Of a stretch of DNA of 64,000 nt, positions 35,101 through 47,071 are shown piece by piece. The stretch comes from Isoetes taiwanensis. Its lineage: Eukaryota; Streptophyta; Lycopodiopsida; Isoetales; Isoetaceae. Location of the stretch: positions 6,726,432 to 6,790,431 of the forward strand of contig JAJEKV010000062.1 of assembly GCA_021234155.1 (NCBI GenBank), written 5' to 3'. The notes beneath the pieces are model-generated. The model was not told the origin of the DNA, ran no database searches, and was given only the letters and a program-made list of their open reading frames with translations. Positions within the stretch are counted from its first letter, which is position 1. Every line of letters starts with the position of its first letter. Made by a program: the position numbers and the translations under genes.

Positions 35101-36137
35101 GAGTATCCATCTTTGGTTTCCGCTTTTAATGGATAAACTTCTACCATCGCGAAAAGAGGTGGTCACGAAAGAGAGACAAAGCACAAGAATTGCTTACTAG
35201 GCTAATGTGACTTAGAGACATGCTCACTTTAATGTGTATTTTATTTTATTACGATGCATAAGTTGAGGAAGCATCTATTGTGCCTATTCTTCTATTCTAT
35301 CGACGCCGGTCGCCACTACTTTGTAGGTTTGCTGCCCATGTTAAGGGAATGAATATGCTAATATTGTTGGCAATAAAAGCGCACGATGTATATTCCTGAG
35401 TATGTTCATGCTAGAAAAAGGGTATGCTCGCCCCAGATGGTTTGTATCCCACTTCACCAGACTGCCATGCCACAAAGAAAAATTCATAAGTAGCTTAGCA
35501 CAATTTAGTTCATATTGAAGGTGAGAATTCCGCTAGCATATGATTCAAAGGAAATTATGCATGAAGGTGCACCTCATCTAGTTCGTAAGAGTCTTGAGAT
35601 AAAATTTACGCCTTTGCATTCATTTGGCATTAACAAAAAACTGTATTGTTTGTGTTGGCTAGATGTATATACAAGAGAAGAACTGAGGATCTACTTGCGC
35701 GATAACTCCCATTATGTTAGATGATTCATTTAAAACGGTCTCTAATGTAAAAGGCAAACTTCCTTGCAAAGATTGCATCCACCTGGCAAAGCAAATTCGA
35801 GAGCGGGTTTCAAGAGATGAATTGTTGGACGCTTATGGCCATTGTCTATCCACAATTTAAGTTGATAGAAATGACATCGAATCTACCAAGAAGACTTTAA
35901 GAGTAAGTCGCGAGACATTTTGAGAAAGCACATTTTTACAAAATCAGAATAAGAAGATCCTCGTAGATAGTGCATGGAGCAACAGAGATGTCATTACAAA
36001 GAATCTAACGTTTGATACAATTCAAGGGACTAATGTCGCAAGAAATCGAGAAGCCAAAAGAGTTTGACCACCATAAGGCTGTATTAAATAATACCGTTCC
36101 CCATAAGATCAATGCCATTATTTTAAACTTACAGGCA

Positions 36138-36926
36138 AGTTAGTCCTCAGCCTCCCGGTACAAAGATCATTCATGCATACTGACCAGCCGCTTCCAAAGA
36201 TCCTCAACCACGGCTCATCCAAGCCCAGAAGACTACAAAGAGCCACGCAATTAAAGCCTTTATTGCCAACAGAGGCTACTGCATGATGCCCACACCGCTC
36301 ACACACAGATTCCACCCCCAAGAGGCACCTTGGCATTCCTCAAGAATTGCCTCCCTTCAGAGTCAAAAATTTGCAGGATCACTGTATGTTCATATTGGGC
36401 CCAAGGCCATTGTACTATATATAGAGTTAATTACAAGTTTTAGACAGAGCCTGGTGCCTTGTCTCCTTTCTCAGTTTTCCATTGCGAGAGCTCATGTATT
36501 TTCACTGATATCACAGTTTATCATCTTTCTCATTTGTTCTGGGTTCTCTTCTTTCTTCTCTCTTTTCAAATAACCTGCGGATATAAGGTCCTGACTCCCG
36601 TTAGATCCACCTGGTCCCTCACAGGGCTGTGTCTCCGTGAAGTCTCCCGAACCTGCACTCTAAAACACTGCCGCCAACAGCTGGTCTTGATTTTCTCCTA
36701 CTTTCTTCCTCGTCAGCCATGTCTGTCCGGTAATTTCACGCCAAGAACTCTTTCCTGACGTGATCTCGCTTTTGGCGCGCCATCACAAACTGCTCGCTGA
36801 CATGGACCATGAGGACATAGAAGACCTTCTTTGGGCTTAGGCCCACCCTGCGCCACCCACCCCTGGGTGGGTCTCAGCCCGCCCCAGCCTCTAAGCGGCA
36901 ACATTGCTCACAACCTCGCCCCTTAT
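36138..36926 (+). repeat. 5' LTR of the Tat/Athila-like element
   Basis: Begins gttagtcctcagcctcccgg, matching the sequence after the polypurine tract at 46465 (TGTTAGTCC...). Shared parts include tgttcatattgggcccaagg, the TATA box TATATATA (36416-36423) and the tail cccgaacctgca. The LTR is taken to end just before the primer site at 36930. The first two LTR bases appear altered, and I see no target duplication. Confidence 0.7.
36416..36423 (+). promoter_or_regulatory. LTR TATA box
   Basis: TATATATA after gccattgtac, with the same arrangement at 46769-46777 in the 3' LTR. Confidence 0.6.
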
Positions 36927-36929
36927 CAC

Positions 36930-36943
36930 TATCAGAGCCTGGT
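36930..36943 (+). other. primer binding site, initiator tRNA-Met type
   Basis: TATCAGAGCCTGGT matches the central and right part of the common plant PBS that begins TGGTATCAGAGC; the first three bases differ. Its place just after the LTR supports it. Confidence 0.65.
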
Positions 36944-36976
36944 CCGCTCAACCGAATCAGATTAATAATTCTCAAC

Positions 36977-38960
36977 ATGCCTACATCCATCATTCTTCGA
37001 AATATACTTCTTCCTTCGCAACCATATCATCTCTTGTGGCACCACTATCCACATGTCTTGGCGCCCACCTGTGAATGGTCTTCCTTACGCTCCCTATGGT
37101 TCTCCCCGTTACAACCTTACATCTCAAAACCAATGCCCGCTACTGGGCCAACCGCGCCACTCCCCTTCATCGTGGTCCTCTGTGCTCAATGCCACATCAA
37201 CCTCAACTCCAATACCATCACCTCGGGCTCACCCCAAAGACTTTCACAATTCACTCCACTGGAACCGACTTATCCAGCACCTGGCAACACTAAAGGCAAA
37301 CCAAGACCAAAGTGCTCAGCCCTGGAAGAATTTGAGGCTCTAGTCGCCCTAAATGGTCACGCCAACCTCAACTGAAATTCCACATCTTTTTCCACCACAC
37401 CTGCGGGTTTCCTCATCAATGGCCTCATGTCCAACAAAAGCCATTGGAAACAAGACTGGTCCGAAAATGCGCACCGCTTTCTCTCATTACGGGACTACTT
37501 GATGATGATCAACTTCATCTCAAGCAACTCAATGAACTTCAACAAGAGCCCACTGAGTCTCGCCGGATTTTATGGATCGACTTCACATTCTCGCTAAGTA
37601 AGCTCAAGGAGTACCCTACACGTAGCCGATTTTGGTCCGGTTTCTCCAAGGACTTCCTCCCGCTATTCGACCATGATCAATACCAAGGCCCAAAAAACTT
37701 TGGAGCAAAGCTATCGACCTTTGTCAATCACTCACAATGTTTCTCCCCGAGGCGTGGTTCTTCAAGAGCTCCCGCTCATTCCACCTGCCATGAAACTCCA
37801 CAAACGGCCGTTCAGCCTCAACACGCTTAATCCACAACCGCCAAATTGTGCCATATTTGCAAATATCAAGGCTATTTGGCCAATGAGTGCAACTCCACCA
37901 ATGGCCCGCCCATTGCAAGCGATGCAACATGTGCAATCATGCCACTAAGAGTGCACTCGCACTCATCCCACAATCGCTCCGCAACAAAATGGTTTATCAA
38001 GTGCAAACCACACCTCAGCCCAATAATCGCACTATCGCCAGCCCACCTCTTCAAAGCAGCCCACGCAACTCTATCAAGAATCAGACCAACCACGGATCCA
38101 ACCAACGCCCTCCTTTTTGATCCTTCTAAAGCTCAAGTTATCACCGCCAAGAATGGGGTCATACCACCACGGCGGTCCTCAACTTCCACAAGTTCAGTCC
38201 AGCCTTCCTCGTACAAATCGGGGACCACATCGGTCCACCACGGCTTACTAACTCGGGCTTGCTAATGGCAAACAAGGCCCGCGACCAGCTTCTTAAGAAG
38301 CCCCCAAGAGCCAAAGAATCACGCTTATCAACCAGCTCCAAAGAAATCAACCTCACCGGATCAACAAGCCCAAGAGGAAATTTTTCGTGCACTTAATCCT
38401 CCCGCATTGCCACCAAATTGGGTTGGTCTAGTTTCACGCCGCACTCAAGGCATCACGCCCCTTGACTATTATTCGGCGGACACGAACCCGCCTTTGCAAA
38501 GCTGACACCATTCCTCATGAGGGACGAAAAAAGGTTCACTTTGCACCTCGACTTGAAAAAGCTCATGCCAAATGTCATGCCCAAAGTTCGCCAAAGCATT
38601 TTGAATCTCATGCAGCCGCCAAGGCCGCACATTGGCCAATGTTCATGCCACCACTAGAGCTCAACAAAGACAAGATACACCTTCAACATCTCAACCTCCA
38701 CGCCTCGTGACATATCCCAATATTGCAGCCGAGGTTGACTTACTCAAAGAAGTTGCCGCTTCCCCGCCACGCACTCCCCGCACTGAACCAGCAGATCCTT
38801 TTTCTCATGTACCTCTCGAACTCCAGAGGAGCTTGCCAAGATCAAAATTCCTTTAAGCTTGGCAACCATTTTAAAACTCTCCGCCCCGCTTCTCAAGGAC
38901 CAGCTACCACTCCCAACCGCTTTAGTTGGGGCTGTGGCTACCTCTACACCCACGGCCCAT
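36977..38960 (+). pseudogene. gag region with zinc knuckle
   Basis: Broken frames rich in Pro, Ser and Asn (SWRPPVNGLPYAPYGSPRYN near 37060), then a capsid-like stretch near 37450-37740. A zinc knuckle is encoded at 37849-37890 as CHICKYQGYLANEC, with tyrosine where CCHC knuckles have histidine. A second cysteine pair, CKRCNMC, follows in another frame near 37910. Many frame breaks prevent a single protein model. Confidence 0.5.
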
Positions 38961-39330
38961 GCCACGGGAAATCAGCAAGTCAACCATGTTCAAATCGATG
39001 GAGGTAGTGCAAATAATCTCATCACCTGATAAACTCCGCAAAACAAATGGGCATCACACAACTCTTTCGCGGTCCCATATGACATCAAATTGGCTAATGG
39101 CCATATCACGAGACCTCAAGGCGCCACACCTATTCTTCACATCAACATAGGTGATCTCCGCTTCCCATGGAATTTGGAGTTTGGAAAGTCGGGCGAAGAT
39201 CCGTGTGACTATGAAATGCCGGTAGGCGCACCTTTCTCCGCCAGCAAAGAGTATCCATTATCGGGCCACGACCGCTTAGTCATCACCGATGGTCATCTCA
39301 ATGCCACCATGGACTTGCAAACAAAGTGAT
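38961..39330 (+). pseudogene. aspartic protease region
   Basis: HVQIDGGSANNLI-type sequence (DGGS at 38997-39008) is followed by KLANGHITRPQGATPILHIN and GAPF-type sequence near 39225. This is the layout of plant gypsy proteases, with DGGS in place of the usual D-S/T-G-A. Frames change at least twice. Confidence 0.5.
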
Positions 39331-39779
39331 CATTTCGCTGGACAATGCGAAACCCTCTCGCATTAATCGATTCTGAAGAAGCTCGTAATATTTATCAAGT
39401 TCAGTTCCACCCACCAAGGTCATGCCTTCATCATCCCACCCCTCGGAATATGCCGATCCTTGGGGAGAAATGACTTTGATCGTGACCAGCCGTGGCTGCC
39501 TTTGCTTGACCCCTACCCGCTCCTTGCAATCGAATCCAACGCTGCTGATCACTTTTCGATGCCGACACTCCCCGCAACTCCCCGCTGATGTACACGCCGC
39601 CATGAAGCAACCACCGCTAGATGAAACCGGAAAGCAACCTCTTTTTTCACCACGCAGTGCCACGATCCGTTATGCTCCAACCTCCGCGCACATTGTCCAG
39701 ATACCAAGTCATACCCCATATTCAGACTCCCGAAGTCGAGATTGTGGATGTTGGCAACAATCAACCTGTCCGCATTGCT

Positions 39780-40720
39780 GCAAACCTTCCGGCTCCTTAT
39801 CGTAACAGGGCCGTCACGCTGTTCAAAAAATTCAAACACATTTTCGCCTGGAGTTACAAAGATCTTCGGGGAATCAACAAAAGCTTGGGGGAACTCACCA
39901 TTCCTACCAAATCTGATGCACGACCAGTGTAGCAACGACAGTACAGGCTCAACCCTAATTACCGCGGATCGCCAAGGCGAAATTGACAAACTCCTTGCCG
40001 CAGTTTGATCTATGAGGTCAAACATTCTCAATGGGTGAGCCCCATCGCCATTGCCCTTAAGCACAATGGTAAGATCCGCCCGTAGACTATCTGAACTCAA
40101 TCGCCACCTGAGCGCGATCATTTTCCACTTCCCTTCACGCACTGTTCTCGAAGAAGTGGTCGGACATGAGATGTACCCTTTATGGATGGTTTTTCCGCTA
40201 CAATCAGATCTCCATCAAAGAATCCGATCAACTCAAGACCACTTTCACCACCCCGCGGGCACTTTTGCCTACAAGGTGGTTCCTTTTGATTATCCAACTC
40301 TCCTTCAACATTTCAACGAATCATGCTCTCGCTTTTTCATGATTTCATGAAGGAAAATCCCTTCTTGCAAATTTTTCAAGATGACTTCTCTCGGCTTACG
40401 CCCATGGTCGACCATTTGATAAATTGGAACTCGCCTTCCGTAAATGTGATGAGTCCCATTAGTCTCAATCCCGAAAATGCACCTTTAAGGCCACTTCCGT
40501 GTTCTCGTTAGGGCCATGTTGTCGCCAGCAGAATCACCACCGATCCCGCCAAAATCGGGCTTGTGTGCTCAAAGCTCAAGCACCAGCCCAATATCAAAGA
40601 GACACGCTTTTCCCCGAAAGGTCAATTATTACTCCACCTTCATACCGACTGGCACCATTGCGCATCCCATTCATAAACTCATCGGTGATCTAATCCACCG
40701 GGCTTGAATTCCCAAAGGAA
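39780..40720 (+). pseudogene. reverse transcriptase
   Basis: In several frames: HIFAWSYKDLRGINKSLGEL near 39840, SQWVSPIAIALKHNGKIRP near 40030, MDGFS-type sequence near 40180, GTFAYKVVPF near 40260, then FLQIFQDDF with the catalytic FQDD box at 40374-40385. At least four frame breaks occur. The aspartates are retained. Confidence 0.7.
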
Positions 40721-40739
40721 GTCGCTTCCAACAAATTAA

Positions 40740-41230
40740 GCTTTTGCTTACTCAGCACCGGTTCTTGTTCCTCCTCAATGGGACAAGCCCTTTCACGCTC
40801 ATGTCGATGTCTCTGCTTGCTATTGAGCCGTTTCTTTCAAGAATATGATGCATTAATCGATAAACCAAATCGCTACGCCAAATTTAAAACTCAATTCTCG
40901 GCTGAAGAACTATTCTCGCCACCTGAGCGAAGCTTTGGGTCTCATTTTCTCGTGTCCAACGCCTGGCCATTACCTTTGGGGCCAAATCAAGTTCTTTGTG
41001 GACCACCAAGCACTTTCTATTTGATCAACAAATCCACGCCCACGGGCCGCATTGCTCGTCCTTCCTTCTCCAAGAATTTGCTCCTTTTGAAATCGCTCAT
41101 AAGGCCGGGGTAAATCTCATGTTGTTCCGATTATCTTTCACGATCCACACGATGATCCCGCAAATCAGGGTCTCGACGCCTTCCCCGATGCTCAACTTTT
41201 TTTAGTCACGCAAGAACACCACATTGGTTC
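40740..41230 (+). pseudogene. RNase H region
   Basis: Frames near 40990-41110 read YLINKSTPTGRIAR and LLQEFA-FEIAHKAGVN, the end of the gypsy RNase H module and its link to the integrase. An earlier part (AHVDVSACY, near 40797) matches the start of RNase H. Interrupted by frameshifts. Confidence 0.55.
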
Positions 41231-41249
41231 CATGATTTTCAGCATTCTC

Positions 41250-42480
41250 ACCGTGTTTCTTCCACCGTAAGATGAGACGCCTTCCCCCGCCAAGCAACAA
41301 TCCTGCCGCTATCAATTTCTCCGAGGTCCGTGACTACACCATGGTTGCCTGACATCTCTACAAAAAGGGTAAGGACACCATCCTTCGACCGTGGTTCTAC
41401 CTCATGAAGTTCCGCATTGTTCGAGAAGCTCATCAAGGGCTCTGCGGTGGTCATTTTCATGGTGACACCACTCAACGACGCAAAATCCTTTCTTGCCGGG
41501 TATTATTGGCCCACGCTTTTTAAAGATGCTCACGCCACGCCAAGACGCAGGACGCTTTGCTGCCGGGTGGGACGCCCCACGCCCGCGACGCTTCTTTCCC
41601 TTTGACGCCGGCCGCCACGCCACTTCCCTTCAAAGAAATGGGGAATGGACTTTGTGGGACCTATAGATCCTCCCCGCTGCACACTCGCGTCTCGATACAT
41701 TCTCGTTCTCACCGACCACGCCACCAAATGGGCGGAAGCTTGTGCACTTCCGCATAACACCGCCGCAAGTACGCAACTAGAGTCCTCTATCAACAAATTA
41801 TCACGCTGATTCGGCCGCCTCTACCTGAGTCGGGTCGGACCGCGGTGTTCATTTCATCAATCATACTATCAAAGAGCCGACGGATTATCTCTTGATACAT
41901 CATCACAAGAGCACACCTTACTATCCTCAAGGCAATGGGTTGGCGTAAAGCACCAACAAAACTCGTCACCATTCTCAAGAAAATTTGTGACGCTTCCCGC
42001 ACGATTGGCGCACAAAACTTCCATCGTTTTTGGGCCTACAATACTTGTTTCAAGATTGCTACGGTCACACTCCTTTTAAATTGGTTTATGGTCGAAGCTC
42101 TCATGCCCTTTGAATACATCCTTCCAACACTCGCTTTCAACTAGCTAAGCACGCTTCATAATCCACCAAATGCTTCAAAGAACGGGTCTATCAATTAGAA
42201 CAGCTTGGATGAACTTCAAGGATGCTTATATTCGTGTTCTTCATGGACAACAGCTTGCAAAAATCTTTACATGACAAACGCTTGAAGACAAAAACATTCA
42301 AACAAGGAGATTTGGTTCTTCTTTATGATTCCGTGTACAAAAATTTTCCTGTAAACTCAAGTTTCGCTGGCTTGGCCCTTATCAAATTGTTCAAGTGGTT
42401 AGACCAAGTGTTTTCCAACTCGCTGAATTAGATGGCACTCCATTACCTACATTAGTTAATGGTTTTCGCCTCAAAGCATT
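41250..42480 (+). pseudogene. integrase
   Basis: The zinc-binding part reads FRIVREAHQGLCGGHFHGDT near 41410, then a YYWPTLFKDAH stretch near 41505. The catalytic core starts at about 41648 (MDFVGPIDPP) with LTDHATKWAEACALPHNTA near 41710. The C-terminal module near 42270-42480 contains KRLKTKTFKQGDLVLLYD, a FRWLGPYQIVQVV-like segment and LVNGFRLKAFHH. No chromodomain follows. Confidence 0.65.
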
Positions 42481-42489
42481 TCATCACAC

Positions 42490-45400
42490 GTAAAGTGAAC
42501 ATCCAAACACGTAGACAGCTCAAGAATCAAACACCACGTAAAGTGACTAGAAAGGCGGTAGATTATATTATAGTGGAGATTTTTTACAAAAATGTGGGCA
42601 ATGTTCCCCAAATTTATTTCCGCTTATGGGCACCGCCCTATATACAAAAAACGGGCTCGTGAGTCCCATCTACTAAGTCCTAAGAGGGAAAACCCTCTAC
42701 CCCGGTTCTGAGCGAGGTGATGCGAGGAGATGGTAGAGGTTCTCCGCCCGATCCCAAATAAGGTGCAGAACCACCTCCATCCCGCTGGTCTTCGGTCGGG
42801 ATGTTCAGCCATCCCCAAGACACCAGCCGCCCATGCTAATGCCACTGCTGTGGCAGCCAGAGATCCGCATAATTCATCTTACAAGTGATCCACTCGACAG
42901 CTTAGTGGGATGGTGCAATCTTCGCTCAGCCGCCAGCCCGCCATACCGAAGCCCATCGGATGCCTTCGCTTCTCTCGCCTGCCTTTATATAGCCAATCGA
43001 GGAACTCCTTGTCGACGCGGACCAATCACACAAATCGCCAACGTGTTTGCAATGCAAGGTTGTTTCTAAAATGAGAATCGTTTCTCCCACCGCATATCTA
43101 GCCATGGTACCTTCCGACACATTCCTTTTAATGATATCCCACTTCGAAGTTGCCAAAGATTGAATGCCATTCCTTCTTTCCACGCCTGTCAACATTAATG
43201 GATGTCCTTTGCCATCCGTCACATCCGATCTTTTCTTTCACGCCTCATCCTCACCGCTCATTGCTTCTCCCCCCACGCTTTTGGGGACTTAGCCAAATTT
43301 TTGCCTCTCAATCCCTTCTTCGCATCTTTGACACTGCATCATCAACGGTTCCTGCTTTTCAACTCTTCATACCTCTTCGCTTCCAGCCAGGCGCCTTAAA
43401 ACAAACCTTTTCGCTCTTCATCATCCTCCTCCGTACCGACTTTCGCTCTTCCCGCTTTTTGCATCTCTCTTCGTTTCAGAATCATTCCCATGGCTGCCCC
43501 AAGATTTTCTACACTTCAAGCTACCGCCCCAAGGATCCGCCCTTTTTTGCATCTCAGATCCTTCTTTGACGCCACTTTCCGCGGAAGCCCTTTGTTGGCC
43601 CCAAGAAAGAAGTCGCCGAACGACACCAGCTTTTACGTAATTCTCTCAAATGGAACTTCCGCTCCAAATCCTCGCCAGCTGCAGCCAGCTTCATCGCCAA
43701 TATTGTTAATGTACCCGCAAGGTTACACCACTCGTGGTCGATGGCACCACTATTTCATTGACTCAACACTTGATTTCCCTGAGGTATTTCATATTCCCTT
43801 TGCACACTCCTTTGTGTATCATGGTCTGCTATACAGATATTGATGTCACAGAGTTTGGTGCACCTCGCTATCATGCCAATGTCCATCGTCCCCACCAATA
43901 TCGACAAGCCTCACGAGACCTTTTGTTAAATTTTTGTATGGAAAATCCTTGGGTATTCTATCAAGAACACCCATATCAATAAGCCTTTCTATAACCCTGG
44001 TCCTCACCGCTACACACCCAAACACCACATAGATTGGCCCCAAATGATGTTCTATCGTTTTCCAAGAAATGGACCGCCGGGTACCACTTCCATTTCTCGT
44101 TTTTCGTGGGAGGGCACTTTCAAGCCCTCATCCGCCACATTTCCTCCCACACCACCAAATTCTCATAATTCCACTCAGCCCTTCCAATCAATCACCAAGT
44201 TGGCACATCACGCCCATCTTCCCCCTCGGGTCATGACCACAAATACACTCATGTCACCGCTCTCTTCCTCCGCCACACCATCCACTTCACACCATTTTTC
44301 CCAAACCTCCCAAACCAGGCAATGCCCAGCTTCCACCACCACAACACCCTCGCTGGTTGTTGTATCAAGACGCCAGGATGCTCAAGCCGCCGCTTCTTAA
44401 GTTACAAGAATCCCAAGACGCCTTATGAGCGGGTTCAACGCACTGAGGCCTCCCGATGCAGACACCAAGACCTTCAAGCCGCAATCGCCTGTTGCAACTT
44501 TGAGGCCAAACTTCAAGACAAGCATGAAGCTCTCTTTACAGCTCATGCGGATCTCAAGAGTACACAAGCTCAAGTCAGCCAACTCGCAGATCAGCAGGCT
44601 CAAATTCAAATAAATTCAGACTCTATTGGAGCACAACAAGTCCAAAGTCGCTTCCCCGAAAATACCAAGGACGAAGATATTGCTAAACTCAATGCCTTGT
44701 ACTCTGAATCGTGGAAAATTTCAGCACTCGTTCAAAATCTTTCAGCCGACGCCAAGTCGCCTCCTTGACGGCTCAGCCTTTCTACACACATCTCTCAGCC
44801 ACCTCTTTCAAGATCAGCCTTTTACGAGGTGCGTAAACAAAATACTGATGACGCCGAGATTGCCGCGGCTTCGCCTCAATACACCGGGGAAATCTTCCTC
44901 CCAGTCAATCCTTCTCGAAACGGGTCCGCGACCACCACGCCCTACTCGAAAAGGAAAAATCGGATCCGCGGATCTCGAACAACAAATGCGAAATAAGTTA
45001 TTCGGGGCCGCCGAGGAGGCTCAAGCAAAACTTGACGCACTGTGACCGCACTTTCTTCAAAGAATGCCGCTTGACTTCCCCGCCCCTCCCCGCTATCATG
45101 ATTATGTGGTTGCTCGACGCCACCTCTTCCTTTCAAAGTGGCACGCTACCGATGGCCCTGCGGATATCCCAATCGAAAGCAAAGCTGATTTTTCTGATTT
45201 GGCCGTAACTTCCATTGAAGACAAAGGGTTGTGCCGCGGCCCTTGTTGTCTTTTGATCTCATACAATCGCGGCCGATCCGCACTTTCTCACTTTCCGCTG
45301 GTGGTTCAGCCCATGGCTTATATCTTTCATGATTTCTATCCGGGTGATACACAGTGAAAAACTTTTGGCAATGGGCCACGCCAGCCTTTTCCGTGGTGAC

Positions 45401-46454
45401 CCCATCGCGAATGGGTGCTTCAGATAACAATCCATATCTTGGGGATCCCGCCGTACCAAACTTTTCATCGAGTACATGCCCCGAAGCTTGCCAATCATTT
45501 ATCTCTCCGCAAGCTTAAGCGCCGCAACAAATTAGGAAGTATCTAGGACATCCCGAAGATCTTCCCTATGCACAAGTCTATATGCAAAGACCTCGCCGGG
45601 TTACAATCGCCATGTGCTCGTTGGATAGCAAGACGGCCCCCACGGGATGGGATAGCCCTCCCCACAACTCTCGCCTCTTTGCTTCTTTTGGGATCGCTGG
45701 TGTCGCACTTGATCCAGATCTTGTCGGGCCAATTCTGTGGAGATCGCTCAAGAACCCACGCCCACGGCATGGTTCCTTCTCCCTATGCTTCCCCTCGGGC
45801 GCACTTCCACGCCCCAGTTCCCCGACTTCGATTGGCCTTCCTTTTTGGACCAAGGTCATGGATGGTCATGCAGGCTGGACACCACCTCAGATCTCGACGG
45901 ATCTCCTGGGATCCACGCTTTGTTCACCGATCACATTGGGAAGAAGGTGCTACTGACAACACCACCAATTGATCTACATTGCTAATGAGCTGGTTGGCAA
46001 CAGCCCGCGGATGCGCTTCATGGTCTCAACACCTTCTGCGTAACGCCTCCACCTCACCTCGATCCTTCATTCCATCTTCAAGCGTGATTTTATGCGCCCT
46101 CAAATGCATTTTGCTAAGCTCCTTAAATCGGCAGCTGGCCCCATTTTTCATCGCAATCCAAATGCAAATGCCCCGGTGCCTTTGGCCTTCGTGACCGCTC
46201 TCCTCATGGAGGTCGCGACATTTCTTCGTGACGCCCACGCCGGTGACTTGAAGACATGGTACGCTTCGCTTTTCTTATTGATGCCGATCCCGCCTTTGGC
46301 CAAAACACACCTCAAGCTCTTCAATCACGCCAAGATCTCATCAGCCAAGCACCATATCGGTGCCCGCCCTCACTCCCCCGGAGGATCACTTTCGCAGATC
46401 CGATGGCTTCCCCGCCCGGAAACGCTTCCTCCTTTCTTCACTCGAGTGTCGCTT
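42490..46454 (+). other. extra 4-kb region between integrase and 3' LTR
   Basis: Elements with only gag-pol would reach the polypurine tract soon after the integrase. Here about 4 kb intervene. The first 700 bp have no good frame. From about 43490 there are broken plus-strand frames with protein-like segments (NHIDWPQMMFYRFPRNGPP near 44030), then a coiled-coil stretch (listed separately) and more frames up to 46450. Tat and Athila lineages often carry an extra or env-like frame here. I see no clear signal peptide or membrane anchor and cannot assign a function. Confidence 0.45.
44322..44768 (+). CDS. accessory reading frame with coiled coil
   Basis: Open for 148 codons. The middle is rich in Ala, Gln, Lys, Asp and Leu in heptad-like order (LQAAIACCNFEAKLQDKHEA, then LKSTQAQVSQLADQQAQI), which strongly suggests a coiled coil. 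It belongs to the extra region of the Tat/Athila-like element. No enzymatic motif. It may be the C-terminal part of a longer broken frame that starts near 43490. Confidence 0.45.
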   Translation: MPSFHHHNTLAGCCIKTPGCSSRRFLSYKNPKTPYERVQRTEASRCRHQDLQAAIACCNFEAKLQDKHEALFTAHADLKSTQAQVSQLADQQAQIQINSDSIGAQQVQSRFPENTKDEDIAKLNALYSESWKISALVQNLSADAKSPP

Positions 46455-46464
46455 GGTGGGGGAG
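46455..46464 (+). other. polypurine tract of the Tat/Athila-like element
   Basis: GGTGGGGGAG directly before TGTTAGTCCC, the 3' LTR start. Confidence 0.75.
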
Positions 46465-47071
46465 TGTTAGTCCCAGCCTCCCGGTACAGACTATTCATGC
46501 ATACGCCGCACTGTGTCAAGCTCAAAGATCCTCGGCCAACCACGGGTCGACATCCAAGCCTCCGCAGAAGACTAAGCAAAGAAGCCACGCACTAAAGCCT
46601 TTTGGTCAAGCCAACAAGAGGCGCCGCCAGACGCCCCGACCGCCCGCCGCCGCAACAAGGATTCTAGGCACTTCAAGAGGCACCGCCAACATTCCTTCAA
46701 GAACAGGCCTTCCGTGAGCCCAAGACCGAGATCACCGAGTGTTCATATTGGGCCCAAGGCCATTGTACTATATATATGAGTAGAGTTAGCTCATAAGTTT
46801 TTAGATGAGTTTTGAGTCTTGTCTCCTTTCAGTTTCTCTCTATTAGAGCTCATGTATTTTCATCATTGATATCAAGGAAGCTTATCATCTTTCTCTCAAT
46901 TTTCTGTTCTCTTCTTTTCTTCTTTCAGCAAAGAACTTCAAGCGATATAGTCCCCGGACTCTCCTCATAGATCCATCGGTCCTCACAGGGGTCTGCCTTT
47001 CCAGAGTTCCCGAACCTGCACCCCAACACTCGCTTCGTAAACGCCTCAAACGCCTCCTTCCCCGCTTTCCC
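46465..47071 (+). repeat. 3' LTR, truncated on the right
   Basis: Matches the 5' LTR from its first base through the TATA box to the segment equivalent to about 36712, then stops abruptly at the first base of homology to the chromovirus RT (ataagtacaaggattttggc, from 47072). The last 210 bp or so of the LTR are missing. Confidence 0.65.

Larger units (their letters stand above)
24545..36137. other. AT-rich stretch with no convincing gene
   Basis: About 11.6 kb of mostly AT-rich DNA with short scattered frames. Small repeats are listed separately. From roughly 28 to 29 kb CAG and CTG are sparse, as in the retroelements, so old transposon DNA is likely. No domain could be recognised in frames such as 29534-29845, 33145-33351 or 34477-35724. 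Confidence 0.4.
36138..47071 (+). mobile_element. Ty3/gypsy element of Tat/Athila-like type
   Basis: LTR retrotransposon with 5' LTR, tRNA-Met-type primer site, gag with a zinc knuckle, protease, RT, RNase H, integrase, about 4 kb of extra sequence, polypurine tract and a truncated 3' LTR. The RT box FQDDF and the motif IFAWSYKDLRGI are like non-chromodomain plant Ty3 elements, and no chromodomain is seen after the integrase. Heavily frameshifted. CAG and CTG are scarce throughout, while CGC and CCG are common. Confidence 0.75.

Noticed and set aside
35700-36060. Hints of a PPR-like protein (DELLDAYGHCLSTI, then DVITKN)
   Set aside because: Only two weak words, with stops between them and no 35-residue periodicity.
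36138-36142. Target-site duplication for the Tat/Athila-like element
   Set aside because: No short match between the left flank (aggca) and any right flank. The right LTR is truncated, so none is expected to be visible.
45568-45985. Overlapping frames of 90-134 codons on both strands
   Set aside because: Low stop density in GC-rich sequence opens every frame. None could be chosen over the others, so only the whole extra region is annotated.
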